A stretch of DNA of 64,000 nt from contig NZ_GG700527.1 of assembly GCF_000163295.1 (NCBI RefSeq), positions 1,524,500 to 1,588,499 on the forward strand, given 5' to 3'. The position numbers were made by a program, and so were the translations under genes. This document shows, piece by piece, positions 38,301-45,954 of this stretch (within the stretch, counting starts at the first letter, position 1; each line of letters opens with the position of its first letter). The notes below the pieces were generated by a model that worked only from the letters and a program-made list of their open reading frames with translations, was not told the DNA's origin and did not search any database. This DNA comes from Anaerococcus vaginalis ATCC 51170. GTDB lineage: Bacteria; Bacillota; Clostridia; Tissierellales; Peptoniphilaceae.

Positions 38301-41300
38301 GTTTTAGCTTTTTCTTCAGTTAGGTATAAGATTATCGGATTACCTGGAGTTACTTTTTGGATATATTCTTTTGCGTAACCGCCTGGGTTCATCTCGATAT
38401 TGAATTTGTTATCTGCAGTATAGAGTCTGAAGTAAGCACGTCTTAGACCAACAATCTTAGGATTGTCTTTGCCTATTGTTACAAGTTTTCCATTTTTATC
38501 AACATAGGAAATTGCATTACCAGTTTTTCTGATTGAGAATTTACCTAGTTGCTCGCCTTCTCTAAAGTCGATTACACCTTTGAAGATAGAATGGGCACCT
38601 GTATCTGCGTTGGTGTTAGGGTCTCTTACTATTACCTTCATCTCACCAACGTTGGTTATGGCTTCTGCCTCTACCTTAAGTAGAATGTCGTTTGCAACAT
38701 TGTATCCTTCTGGTGGATTTGTTTCTCTTAGGACATAATACTTACCAAATTCTAATCCCTTTAGGTGGAAGAATCCATCTTCAGCTTGGGTTATACCAGT
38801 TTGTATTGGTTGTATTTTACCATCTACTTTTTTACCAATTATTGCTCCGTAGTAGTCTGAGCTATAAAGGTCGAAGCTTACTGGCTTATTATCTTTGCCT
38901 GGAATTTGCTTTTTGTATTCTTCTTTGTGGACAATAGGTTTGCCATCTTTATCTAGTTTGATTTTTCCATCTTCATCTTTTTCTAGTTCGCCTAGGTATT
39001 TTGTAAACTGAATGTCAATTTTTCTAGGCTTGTTTGTTAGTTCGTAGACTGACTCATCATTTAGATTTATCTTCTTTTCTCCACTGCCGTCCTTTTTGAC
39101 TTCATAGACTGTTTTTACAAGCTCGCCATTTACTTCGCGAACTTCTATTCTCCAATATGAATCTAGTACTTGGTAACCATAAGGAGCTTGGATTTCTGTT
39201 AGCTTGTAGTTACCTTCGACTAATTTATCAAAACGGAAGTAGCCTTTTTCGTTTTCTTTGCCGCCGTCTTTTTTGATAGAATCTGATGTCAAATCTTTTA
39301 GGTAGGTTGATCCATCTTTGGTCCAGAGTGATTCTAATCTAAATCTAGCATCTGTAAGACCTTGCTTTTCTTCGCCATTTTGTATTTCTCTAATTTTCCT
39401 AAATTCTATCTCAGTTTCTTTTGGATAGTTTCTTACAATTGTTAAGTCACCATCTTTTTCCTTAGGAGCATTCTCTCCTACAAAATGTAAAACTACTTTA
39501 TTTTTTCCAGCAACTGTTTCTTCTTTTGCTTCAAGAATATAAAGTGGGGCTTTTTGGTAGCCTGCTGGTACTTTTGTTTCTTCCAGGATATAGTAGCCTT
39601 TTGGAATTTGTTCAAATTTGAATTCTCCATAATATCCTTTTGATGTTTGCTTGTAAGCATCATCGTATTTAATTGTAGCTGGATCTTTTATTTGAGTTTT
39701 TACATCATCAAGGGAGTTTGCTGTTACTTTTCTTAGTGTAAATTCTGCTCCGTTTAGTTTTGCAAATTCATTTTTCTTTACAAATTCTAAATCGCCTAGG
39801 TTATCTTGGATATTTGTTAATTTAACTTTGACTTTGTTGTCTTTGTCAACTTCTACCAAGTTTGTGCCTTCAGCAGATTTTGGAATATCTTTGTCTTTTA
39901 TTATTACTTCTGTTTTGTAGCCGTCGTTTACATGAATTTCTGGTAAATTTTTAAATTTGTATGGCCCTTTATCTTCATTGACTAGGCTTCTTTTTACTTG
40001 AATTTCGAATTCTTTGATTGGCTCATATCCTGATGGAGCTTCTTCTTGAACTATATAATAACCTGGTTTTAAATATAATTTTTCGTTATTATCTTTTTGG
40101 GAAGTCCATTCTACTTTTTCATTTGTATATTTGTTGATAAAAGTAAATTTTGCTCCTTCAAGTTTTGTCTTGCCATCATTTGTATATTTGTCAATTTCAA
40201 GTGGTTCTGTAATACGACCTGTGATTAGCTCTTGGTATTGTCCTTCTTTGGTGTGGCTGTAGAAAACTAATTGAACTGTGTTTGCTTTATCTTTGTTCCA
40301 ATCAGAACCTTTTTTATAAGATGCAATAACTTTCTTTAATAGTTCATTAGCCATCTCATATTGAGTGTTTTTTACGATTGGGTAGTTTTTGATAGTTGTT
40401 TCATTATCTTTTAATTTTCTAAGACCTTCGTAAGTATTATGATTTTTCTTCTCTCCATCGAAATAATCACCTTTCCAACTACCGTCAGCATTTCTATCTC
40501 CTGTTAGGGTGTAGTTTACTTTCCATGAATCTTCGTTATAATTTGATGAAGTTTCGAAAAAGTCCTCACTTATGTTTAAACCATCTGTGAAGTGATGGAG
40601 TACTCTTTGGTACATGGAGTTTTCGATGAGCCTGTGCATTATTTCGCCATTAGTTTCGCTTCCAAGTAAGTCGTTGAATTTACCTTGAGTGTATTCTTTT
40701 TTAACTTGTTCACCATAGAAGTAGATTCTTTTCATCAAATCTTCCATGGCTTGACCTTGATCCATTCCGTTTGGATTCAAATATATTCCATCGCTAGTTA
40801 CTTGTCCATTTAAGTGATCAACAAGTCTATAGTTTCCTTTAGGATTTCCTACTCTTTCGTTAAGTCTTGATATTAAATAATAACCTGATGGATCTTCGTG
40901 AATATCTAGGAATATTCCATCACTACCCTTAAATGCTGGGTCTGGAGTTCCATTGTTGAAACATTGTACCATATCAAAGTTTTTGTTGATACGCATTATT
41001 GGATATGGATTTTCTAGGTAGGCTAAGTATTTATCTGTTAGGTCTTTGTTGGAAACTTTTTTTGTAAATAAGTTTATAGGTCCACCAGTAGTTGTTTCTC
41101 CTACTAGATTGTTTACTTTTTTCTCTTTGATATTTGCTTCGAAACGATAAGTATCATCTCTTGTACCTATTTGGTTGTCATATTCATAAGAGATTAAAGT
41201 TCCTGGGAAAAAATCTCCATATTCTGTTACAACTTCACCTATATTAGGAGTTCTTTTATAAAGTCCATTTTCTAGTGGAACATAGTAGAATACTTTTGGA

Positions 41301-43618
41301 TTAATTGGTTTGCTTGGTGTATTATTTATTAAAAAATCAGGATAGTTAAAGGCTTGGTCTGGTTTTTCGCCAAGTCTTAATAAGTCTAGTGCGTACCAGT
41401 CGACATTTTTATCAGAATCTCTTTTTGCATAGATTGTTCTTGATGAATCGTAGTAGAAGTTCTCGCTTGTAAAGTTATCTCTTCCGGTACTTTTGGCAGG
41501 AATCATTGTTTCTACTAAGTTAAATGGAAGTTTTGCAAATTCTTTTGCTTGTTCAGCTCCCTTCATCCATTTGATGATTGCTGGAAGCTTGTTATATTCT
41601 TCTATAAATTCGTCAAGCATTTTTTTGATGTAATTGCCATCTGGATTTATTCTTAGACCTATAGAATAATAATCGTGTAGACGATTTTTGTTTACTTCAG
41701 CTTTTACTCTAATAAATAATTTTTCTCCAAGAGCATTTTTAGCTATTGAAGTGTTTTTTTGTAGAATTTCTCCCAATCTTGATGATGAAATATAATTACG
41801 TGTATCGTCAAGATCAAACTTATTTGTTGATGCCTTAAACTTGAAATTATTTAAACCTTGTTCTGCTCCTGCAAATATAGAAACATTTAGATTATTAAAG
41901 TCAAGATTCTTATCTTTTAGGGAAGCTGTGTCCACTTCTATGTTCCATTCCACAGTTGGATTTGTACCACCATAATATTGTTGTTCGGATGTCCAATTTA
42001 GTTGGAATGGATAATGTTTTGCTTCACTTTGTCCTTGGCTTACAACATTGTAAGAACTTTCTACAGGATTGTCGTCATTTATATTTACATGTTTAGTTGT
42101 CATTGACTGGATTGGGTTGTTTTTTGGTGCAACCTTGATGTCAATGTCAATTTCTGTTTGTCTTCCAATATTATCTAAATCAAAACCCAAATATTGGTTT
42201 ACTGTTAATTTAGTATCTTTTGTAACACTTGTTTGGAAAACATACCTTATTACGTGTTTTGCTTTATCATATACTGGGCTTGCTATTAGTCTGTTGCCAT
42301 CATACAAATCATTCCAAGCTTGACCGATGTCTTCTTTTAGATATGGTCCAAGTTGAACATCAAAATACCAACCTTGAGGTATAGGATTTGCTGGAGATGC
42401 TTTGACATTCATTTCAAGATTTAGGTGGAAAAGTTTACCATCCCATGAATTTGATGGGACTCTTCTTGGCAACTGTCTAAGCATATTTGCCCTAAAATTT
42501 TCGTTCCTATCTTTTTCCACAAGAGCTTTTATTGCAGAATCATTTTCTGCCATTAATTTTTCTTGATTAGCTAATGACAAATTATATTTTTCGCCAAGTT
42601 CTGTAAGAAGTTTTTGTATATCTTCGATTGAATTATTTTCATCTTCCAAAGCCTCTTTTAATTCTTTGTTGGCTTTTTCAAAATTTGCATTTTCTTCTTT
42701 TTGTTTTTCTTCTTGGGCTTTCTTTTCTTCTTCTGCCTTTTTTTCTTCCTTAGCTTTTTCTTCAGCTGCCTTTTTTTCTTCTTCGGCTTTTCTTTCTTCT
42801 TCAGCTTTTTTTTCAGCCTCTTTTTGTGCCTTTTCTTCTTCAGCTTGTTTTCTTTCTTCTTTATAAGCATTCAAGCTATTTAAATCATTTTTCAAAGAAT
42901 TGGTGTCATAAAGATTTTTCTTATCTTCATTAATAAGGGCAAATATATCTCCCTCATTTTTTATATTCCAATTTCCTTGTTCATCTTGTTCAAACAAATT
43001 GTAATTAGGGTCAGGGGATATATTTTTAATAAATTCTAAATTGAATACTAATTTATCTTGGTTAAGTAATTTTTGATTTCCTTTTTCATCAAAATCGAAA
43101 TCGTCTAATATTTTAAAGTCTATGTATGAATAATTTTCTCCATAAAAATTATCTTTTTTGCCTTGTTCAAGATTTTCCATCTCATTTTTTGTAAGGATTT
43201 TATATCCTTGGTCTTCTTTGATGATTTCAAGATCAAGATCAAGACCTTGCAAGTTTAGCATATCTTTTATACGCCAATATTCCTTACTTGCATCTTCATT
43301 TGTTTGGAAAATTTTATCCTCATAAAGCTTGAGGTCATTTCTTTTTACAAGTCTAAAACTTGAACTTGTAGAAGGAAGACCTACTGCAATAGAAAATTTG
43401 CTTTCATCCTTATCTACCTTTTTCTTATCATAAATTTTTTGGGAATTTGTGATAGATAAGTAAGCATCTTCGTTCGTTTCAAGATTTTCAATGTTTTTTA
43501 TAGTATTTGGTTCAAGCTCTTCAGCCTTCGACCTCGTAGCAAAAGCTGGTAGCATAACTTGCAATACCATAAAAAGTGCGATTGCAAATGATGTCAATTT
43601 TCTTAATAACCTTTTCAT
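29372..43618 (-). CDS. Giant pilus-tip adhesin (4748 residues) with thioester domain and about 16 Cna-B domains
   Basis: Order: signal peptide (1-32); N-terminal region; Glu/Lys/Ala coiled coil (about 250-320); an adhesin head (about 380-1130) holding a likely thioester domain, Cys886 in VQCFNNGTPDP and Gln1004 in SMYQRVLHHFTDG; five Cna-B domains (about 1150-1890); a vWA-like domain (about 1960-2220) whose MIDAS reads DRLKD rather than DxSxS; an InlB B-repeat-like unit (about 2325-2390); eight more Cna-B domains (to about 3740); a fibrinogen/collagen-adhesin-like region (about 3740-4140); three further Cna-B domains; sorting signal YPHTG, membrane segment and basic tail. Many E-boxes such as YVLRETNPPEGY are seen. 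First of the three pilin genes after the sortases, AGGAG before the ATG. Domain edges are by eye. The frame is open throughout. Confidence 0.9.
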   Translation of the reverse strand: MKRLLRKLTSFAIALFMVLQVMLPAFATRSKAEELEPNTIKNIENLETNEDAYLSITNSQKIYDKKKVDKDESKFSIAVGLPSTSSSFRLVKRNDLKLYEDKIFQTNEDASKEYWRIKDMLNLQGLDLDLEIIKEDQGYKILTKNEMENLEQGKKDNFYGENYSYIDFKILDDFDFDEKGNQKLLNQDKLVFNLEFIKNISPDPNYNLFEQDEQGNWNIKNEGDIFALINEDKKNLYDTNSLKNDLNSLNAYKEERKQAEEEKAQKEAEKKAEEERKAEEEKKAAEEKAKEEKKAEEEKKAQEEKQKEENANFEKANKELKEALEDENNSIEDIQKLLTELGEKYNLSLANQEKLMAENDSAIKALVEKDRNENFRANMLRQLPRRVPSNSWDGKLFHLNLEMNVKASPANPIPQGWYFDVQLGPYLKEDIGQAWNDLYDGNRLIASPVYDKAKHVIRYVFQTSVTKDTKLTVNQYLGFDLDNIGRQTEIDIDIKVAPKNNPIQSMTTKHVNINDDNPVESSYNVVSQGQSEAKHYPFQLNWTSEQQYYGGTNPTVEWNIEVDTASLKDKNLDFNNLNVSIFAGAEQGLNNFKFKASTNKFDLDDTRNYISSSRLGEILQKNTSIAKNALGEKLFIRVKAEVNKNRLHDYYSIGLRINPDGNYIKKMLDEFIEEYNKLPAIIKWMKGAEQAKEFAKLPFNLVETMIPAKSTGRDNFTSENFYYDSSRTIYAKRDSDKNVDWYALDLLRLGEKPDQAFNYPDFLINNTPSKPINPKVFYYVPLENGLYKRTPNIGEVVTEYGDFFPGTLISYEYDNQIGTRDDTYRFEANIKEKKVNNLVGETTTGGPINLFTKKVSNKDLTDKYLAYLENPYPIMRINKNFDMVQCFNNGTPDPAFKGSDGIFLDIHEDPSGYYLISRLNERVGNPKGNYRLVDHLNGQVTSDGIYLNPNGMDQGQAMEDLMKRIYFYGEQVKKEYTQGKFNDLLGSETNGEIMHRLIENSMYQRVLHHFTDGLNISEDFFETSSNYNEDSWKVNYTLTGDRNADGSWKGDYFDGEKKNHNTYEGLRKLKDNETTIKNYPIVKNTQYEMANELLKKVIASYKKGSDWNKDKANTVQLVFYSHTKEGQYQELITGRITEPLEIDKYTNDGKTKLEGAKFTFINKYTNEKVEWTSQKDNNEKLYLKPGYYIVQEEAPSGYEPIKEFEIQVKRSLVNEDKGPYKFKNLPEIHVNDGYKTEVIIKDKDIPKSAEGTNLVEVDKDNKVKVKLTNIQDNLGDLEFVKKNEFAKLNGAEFTLRKVTANSLDDVKTQIKDPATIKYDDAYKQTSKGYYGEFKFEQIPKGYYILEETKVPAGYQKAPLYILEAKEETVAGKNKVVLHFVGENAPKEKDGDLTIVRNYPKETEIEFRKIREIQNGEEKQGLTDARFRLESLWTKDGSTYLKDLTSDSIKKDGGKENEKGYFRFDKLVEGNYKLTEIQAPYGYQVLDSYWRIEVREVNGELVKTVYEVKKDGSGEKKINLNDESVYELTNKPRKIDIQFTKYLGELEKDEDGKIKLDKDGKPIVHKEEYKKQIPGKDNKPVSFDLYSSDYYGAIIGKKVDGKIQPIQTGITQAEDGFFHLKGLEFGKYYVLRETNPPEGYNVANDILLKVEAEAITNVGEMKVIVRDPNTNADTGAHSIFKGVIDFREGEQLGKFSIRKTGNAISYVDKNGKLVTIGKDNPKIVGLRRAYFRLYTADNKFNIEMNPGGYAKEYIQKVTPGNPIILYLTEEKAKTMSREDLNKLGVVGYKNFKSKDGKEVSYAVDKDGKRFRIGEDPSTLPANQGIVTFDNLKPGYYVLQEFRGPAGYEKTTDEWYVYVDEAGRTYRSDKKFDPKTLAQGIQSISSITNPSMSPRLQMAGLDVSEPIQFNNLMQAPSNPNLDQLSYDLSNDDVRVKVEAGKVDTSTGARDINISIKPTGSISTLKGDKIHAVFLVDRLKDQSLGYLDMNINYYITQLVDMAKANGSQQIDLTIMQFDNNSNNTKLLSIVNQNSDTINAEEKRFTPYNIDGSQGTEVSYRDYLAAGGVSERKVDNRTDPSATLKNKFNNRTFDKSFLKNGTYDNKYLFVINTHRLPDAGSANNYKDVLSNFTNNGFEINFTHIVGASALVGNTKKYVESMQETEGVKFEYYLGGKIIDGAGNSILGRGIFQPLSDYKSPVKDAVINVNLADYIKTDGKVTETIDGNSTNPNLENGPYSKKFSLDKADSEYKLSYKIYVDENSTDNLNKIVNIHNLINFKANSGANQMDLDPDSKLVTYRDKEDTPPLPNTYKVNLKQPQTGGTVSANPTSEKAGETITLSATPAQGYKFVKYIVTANGQPVTVNGNQFTMPASDVTVTAIFVEDSTTPQGDKNLEVNFTYSGSVNGNAAGPGTTDSPGRLKLFEEGKLEAIETIDAVNSGKVQFKTKLDSNKNYRLVYTIKPSLAKDWALPNVSNYTIDSESITKAKDTVSLTIANGNTMDIFNKDETGFRIPLRITKVNENNGVLTGAQFRARKLLKSDQIIDEKPPVYGNEEFDGVSEATGLPGDNYFRELSPGLYELTEIKAPSGAYRLPKDENGNDKKWYFKVEVAKDANGNYKKPSDDDYMKIEFQFTETLPENVEDARWAIPKKDRKELLGKPIKGIKLGDNEYDKFTQIIKDDHRSDPARPDAPYKGIDDVRVTNFLKTTELGFYKKDLATYQNIDGADFILRRAKLDGDGNLTFDNEGNPKYENLNEKEKADDGKEYDKFIKPEGYDETINGVKKTSKRDTQVLFSNLEQGTYILKETKPSAGYKLEDKFLAITFKADEKGYWKQVIKAYEKQNGKYVEVEKPGLHFQKDQEGDLDIVFNNKDYIDFKFQKIEGVKDEKGNDILVESSDFRVTQVDEDGKPIPGGYDQPLYSYVSSKFTFKNLGVGRYKLQETRALEKFIKPDPWYFRVVQDPKTYKLKIVFEDHDASIRFTPENETDGKNTPQLDDKGNPKDIKVANYKKTKFVFKKQDQDGNILPDVYFNLKKLRQTFDSEAYDYDAVSGATYMYNKSARSQKSGSVTFDTLGEGIYELRETDKPEGYDSKAVQDRWIITVEKTENGLQAKYDKAFEKKYYEKYSNHDTNPNKEEDNYYTTYIKNGFDKKSNLEQKQVGEFNYILTNTKTTVDLKWKKVTVNKDIIKDKQTKFVMLKNSDDPTKLDAAKDGNSSAPPYELIETDGTFEVKNLSKGIYTLIETKAPDGFKEMDKQIVIQIYEDANDNYKLKKKFYEMKKDGNGDNVLVDKTQEFSYIFTRKNNTEVDTDGFGYFYIKNDEKQQYFYLTKGFLTDSNGRKVFNNITKGELHLKLTNTEDDKDVFRTTIDLAKGSNAGIYKFDVNGIKNGKTYLLEEEKAPNGYKLSTNKYKLLFVNDTQNPGKVIAILKAVLDKNNKELKNARGQLVTEYGKVIGDGITINIADPNSILKVINEKNKVEFTKVGKDEEKGEGGKLITKEDPLQNVEFILEKQDPKDYYKENNGYYPVTKDIEFIKEDKEGLYIEKSDGTKQRKSGVSNVTIDNSAYKGKSDAKGKFTFEGLTDGFYQIMEPNAPEGFMQVNGPVKKFRVLEGKIYIYDKVGDDFIEKEVTDDNIGTLGKIINEKPGKGEFKIKKVDENNRPLANVKYTLHKTDENETQVGEERITDENGEISFKDLPYGYYWLKERKTINGYILDTKKKLITLGGGDWGKTPDRQSDVSKYITFDGDQKELISTADIPSKTTVYPNKAEGMIANFKFKIDPNKEIKPGDYFTIHFSENVDLDGIFKDNDNKGKNPDSQFDIIGPAGKLAEAKINSDRKSITYTFTKYVGDYRPDFMSMFMQIFPNRRVVDHTQDITVDVNIGNNTDKTNTNYHYSDSININYRGYNAEEEYDGYQNPDTAISSYMLRLDPDQKTFTAILYLNPWNSNIWNKSLSFTTDKYIKINENLSVKTYVKTGSGSHKTVNNATQGWQNGDLPDSYDINEDDLELVSDSKYDYDVYARRVHTEVNYYDGYDYRKYDYSARRWRYYQITKDNTLTDRIEFNSVINKNGYPNDATYVIEIKGELEGKAQSLKTTSEAVYNKKDYYGYTRTHTDYFKTFSEFFNPGAIGDANKELKLLNFKNKIEFVKIDGGVLSNVVDQSSENPESLKDLGIGRVLGGATFKLQKQNGLSWDEVNNSTRISDDNGVFSWEGLSEGTYRVIETVTPDNEHYDLPAKEVSTFEVDEKGNIVEIKNNKQIIENYKKAEIRVRKTDENGQSITGAEFLLEKDNDDKYTPNIGTLEKDGTILFNNLPAGKYTLTERKAPKGYTKSDAVWKLEVTRDGKVKWLNSFDDTNDKMKTVENLNYKQNGEKPENLDTEIIGIDKENKTFRQKITIKAKPSDIKKTKLILESTDPSLKLSQANTKVRLVAGDEANQIGKKDNTSYKVKINDGNSPNLTLTITPPYKEEDKNKPVGSEQGQTPQEEEKEKYYQFIVDMPYKDEGRIGAKATYQIGTINKTSGKVEFGENDTKLTLDKYLEKASQITAGNDKVDMTQYEGKYLDRDVNLITLDIANIKNPDIYFKKVDADKPDKALAGAEFEIHRKNDKGIFVALRKDGKEFLPNDDEKEKWKVTSNAQGQFEFKEIPNGEYQIVETKAPEGYALVEKIIFKFDVENGKIIYKDKKDNKISKIDLNIQDKNKENSDTNRILVTNKKAEYPHTGGPGVWIGYTILGLIIMFVAVLTYSKRKDKLIV

Positions 43619-43644
43619 AAGAACTCCTCAAGGGCAATTTTATG

Positions 43645-43657
43645 TTTTTTTTTTTTT
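43645..43657. promoter_or_regulatory. Homopolymer of 13 T in the tip adhesin leader
   Basis: An uninterrupted run of 13 T (A on the transcribed sense strand) 27 bases upstream of the tip adhesin ATG, between it and the presumed promoter. Tracts of this length slip during replication and can vary expression; this role is inferred. Confidence 0.5.
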
Positions 43658-43678
43658 GAAAATTACCTAAATAATTAT

Positions 43679-43697
43679 GACTTGTTATCCACAAGTC
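43679..43697. promoter_or_regulatory. Perfect inverted repeat upstream of the tip adhesin
   Basis: GACTTGT-TATCC-ACAAGTC: seven-base arms with a five-base spacer, about 60 bases ahead of the start codon. Its size and position suit a repressor or activator operator. No clear -35/-10 pair could be assigned around it. The 646-base gap 43619-44264 has no other recognisable gene and is very AT-rich. Confidence 0.4.
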
Positions 43698-44218
43698 TAG
43701 TTTTTTAGCCATAAATAGCACATGATTTTTAAGCAGTAAAATTATTGCCACATTTTTTTCCTGTGCATTGCTAAAGTATCAACCTACATTTTTTCTTAAA
43801 TAAATTAGTATGTCTTTAGGATTTTGATTTAAGCATGGAAAAATTTCTTTGAAATCATCTTATTTCAAAAAATTAATTTAAATTTTAAATCGTCCTAAAA
43901 TATTTATTTAGAATTTAGACAATTCTAAGTTTTCTTAATTATATCTAAAAAAAAATTTTTAGTCAACACATTTTTTACATATTTTTAAAAACTTAATATA
44001 TATTTAAAAATATTTGAAAGCTCAATTTTCTACAAATAATTTTAAATTTTTTTGTTTATTTATTCTTATAAAATTATTAGCTTATCGTTGAAAATTTCTA
44101 ATTTTTTATAAGTAGTGTAAAAATATTTCTTAAATATTTTTTCAACAGAAAATGAATGATAGTGAATTTATTTACGGAAAAAAATTTTCCAAATATAAAA
44201 AATTAATTTTAGGCACAA

Positions 44219-44252
44219 AAAAAACTTGGAAATTTCTTCCAAGTTTTTTGAT
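44219..44252. terminator. Terminator of the sortase operon
   Basis: AAAACTTGGAA/TTCCAAGTTTT hairpin with a five-base loop and A/T runs on both sides, just after the third sortase gene. It separates sortases from the pilin genes, so the two sets are probably separate transcripts. Confidence 0.8.
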
Positions 44253-44264
44253 TTTTCTTTATTT

Positions 44265-45104
44265 TTATTTCCTTATTGTTTTTATTATTTTTGATATTAC
44301 GAATAAAATCAAAAGGAAATCTATTATCAAAAATCCAACGTACAAATAATTTGTGATTTTTACATTTTTGCTTATTGTGGTAGTTTGGATTTCATCTTGT
44401 GCTAGTTCTTCTTTTTCTTCTAGTCTTTTTGCGTTTACTAGAAGTCTTTTTGGCCTTGGCCATCTAAATGGGTGGCAAGTTAGAAGGGTAATAATGTCTT
44501 CTCCTTCTACAACTTTTAATTTTTCCCAATCATAAGGTCCTATTACTTCTTTTGATGAAACTTCGTATGTTAGGGTTTTTTCTGCTCTTTTTATATAAAT
44601 TTTATCGCCTTGTACTAAGTCATCTGCGTACAAAAGCATGGTATCTCCCCACCAGCCTCTGTGACCTGCAAGGACACTTCTTGTTGATTTGCCTCCGATT
44701 GGAATTGATGTTCCTGAAACTTGTCCAAGTCCCCAAGCTATATGCTCATAGCTTGCATCAAGATAGATTGGGATTTTTTTGTTTAATTTTGGTATTTCGA
44801 TATAGGCAAATATATCATCTTGATTATTTAAAATATTTACTGAGCCAAGATTTTTGCTTGTAAATGGATCAACCATAGATATATCGGATTTTTTTACTAT
44901 TTCGTTATATTCTTTGGCTTTTTCTTCTATTTGGTCAAATTTTTCGTCTTCTTTTTGGGCTTTTATTATTTTTTCTATTTTATATTTGTTTTCTATGTTT
45001 GAATAGATTCTTTTTGAAAATGGAAAGGCAAGTGTTATCAGTCCAAAAAGTATTAATATATAGCCAAAGATTTTAATTTTCTTTTTCGCTGAGTTTTCTT
45101 TCAA
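44265..45104 (-). CDS. Class C-like sortase 3 (divergent active site)
   Basis: 279 residues. N-terminal and C-terminal membrane segments flank the sortase domain. A class C lid is seen in SMVDPFTSKNLG. Catalytic His is in AGHRGWWGD and catalytic Cys in TLLTCHPFRWPRPKRLLV. The usual TCTPYxxNxHRLLV is altered: the Asn is gone and the Arg is one residue further from the Cys than in the two neighbours. It may serve a different signal, for example MAKTG of the minor pilin. The start is a TTG with GGAGG nine bases ahead, overlapping the end of the previous gene by 32 bases. Confidence 0.85.
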   Translation of the reverse strand: MKENSAKKKIKIFGYILILFGLITLAFPFSKRIYSNIENKYKIEKIIKAQKEDEKFDQIEEKAKEYNEIVKKSDISMVDPFTSKNLGSVNILNNQDDIFAYIEIPKLNKKIPIYLDASYEHIAWGLGQVSGTSIPIGGKSTRSVLAGHRGWWGDTMLLYADDLVQGDKIYIKRAEKTLTYEVSSKEVIGPYDWEKLKVVEGEDIITLLTCHPFRWPRPKRLLVNAKRLEEKEELAQDEIQTTTISKNVKITNYLYVGFLIIDFLLILFVISKIIKTIRK

Positions 45105-45954
45105 TGTCTATTACCTCCATTTTGATTTTCTTTGAATATCTTTTTTCTCTTAGATATACCATTATTGTAAATAATAATATTGGCAAGAGTACTAAGAATA
45201 ATTGGAAGAAATTTGGTTTTAGTCTTGGTGTGTTTGCTTTTCCGTCGTCTATGGCTTGGGTATATGGAATCCTATATCCTCTTACCAAAAGCCTATGGGA
45301 ATTTATCATATAAGGTGTACAGGTCAAAAGGGTCGCATAATCTTTTTTTTCTGAAACTAAAATCGGTTCGAAGTTGCTTGGTTCTACAACTTGGATTTTG
45401 TCGACTTTGTATGCCAAGGTTTCTTTTATATTATGGATATAAAATATATCGCCTTCTGTCATTTGATTTAAATTTCTAAATAAAAGTGCGTTTGGTAGTC
45501 CTCTGTGGGCTGTTATAACTGTGTGGGTTGATTCGCCACCGATTGGAAGGGATGTTCCTTCCAAATGGCCTGCTCCTTTTTCCAAAACGTCATCGCTTGT
45601 TCCTGCATAAATTGGAAGATCGACTGCGATTTTTGGGATTTCTATATGTCCCAACATTTCGTGAACTTCTAGCATTTTTGCGTATTCTGCTTTGGCATCT
45701 TTTACTTTTTCATCGTAGGGGTCTACAAGTTTTGATGGATCAAGAGTTTGGTTATAAATTCTTGCAAGCTCCATCCTTCTTTCTAATTCTTTTTTGTCGA
45801 TTTGTTCTTTTTCTTTATTAAATATAACAATCTCATCATTGGCTTTTATTTCATAAAATTTTTGGCTTATAAAAGGATAGGAAAAAATCAAAAATCCTAC
45901 TAGAAATATTAGTAAAAAGGGAAGATTTTTCTTTATATTAATCTTTCTTTTCAT
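45073..45954 (-). CDS. Class C pilus sortase 2
   Basis: 293 residues from the ATG at 45954, with AGG eight bases ahead; an in-frame GTG at 45963 overlaps that site. Transmembrane segments at both ends. Lid motif LVDPYDEKV, catalytic His in TAHRGLPNALLF, catalytic Cys and Arg in TLLTCTPYMINSHRLLVRG, all standard for class C sortases that polymerise pilins. It overlaps both neighbours, so the three sortases form one translationally coupled operon. Confidence 0.93.
   Translation of the reverse strand: MKRKINIKKNLPFLLIFLVGFLIFSYPFISQKFYEIKANDEIVIFNKEKEQIDKKELERRMELARIYNQTLDPSKLVDPYDEKVKDAKAEYAKMLEVHEMLGHIEIPKIAVDLPIYAGTSDDVLEKGAGHLEGTSLPIGGESTHTVITAHRGLPNALLFRNLNQMTEGDIFYIHNIKETLAYKVDKIQVVEPSNFEPILVSEKKDYATLLTCTPYMINSHRLLVRGYRIPYTQAIDDGKANTPRLKPNFFQLFLVLLPILLFTIMVYLREKRYSKKIKMEVIDIERKLSEKEN

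Noticed and set aside
42658-42870. Open frames within the Glu/Lys-rich part of the giant adhesin, on both strands
   Set aside because: They are shifted or reverse readings of a low-complexity coiled-coil coding region, with no ribosome binding site.
43521-43751. 76-codon frame overlapping the start of the giant adhesin
   Set aside because: It crosses the 13-base homopolymer and the SD of the real gene and has no family features.
44152-44349. 65-codon plus-strand frame across the sortase terminator
   Set aside because: It contains the terminator hairpin and overlaps the sortase 3 gene on the opposite strand.
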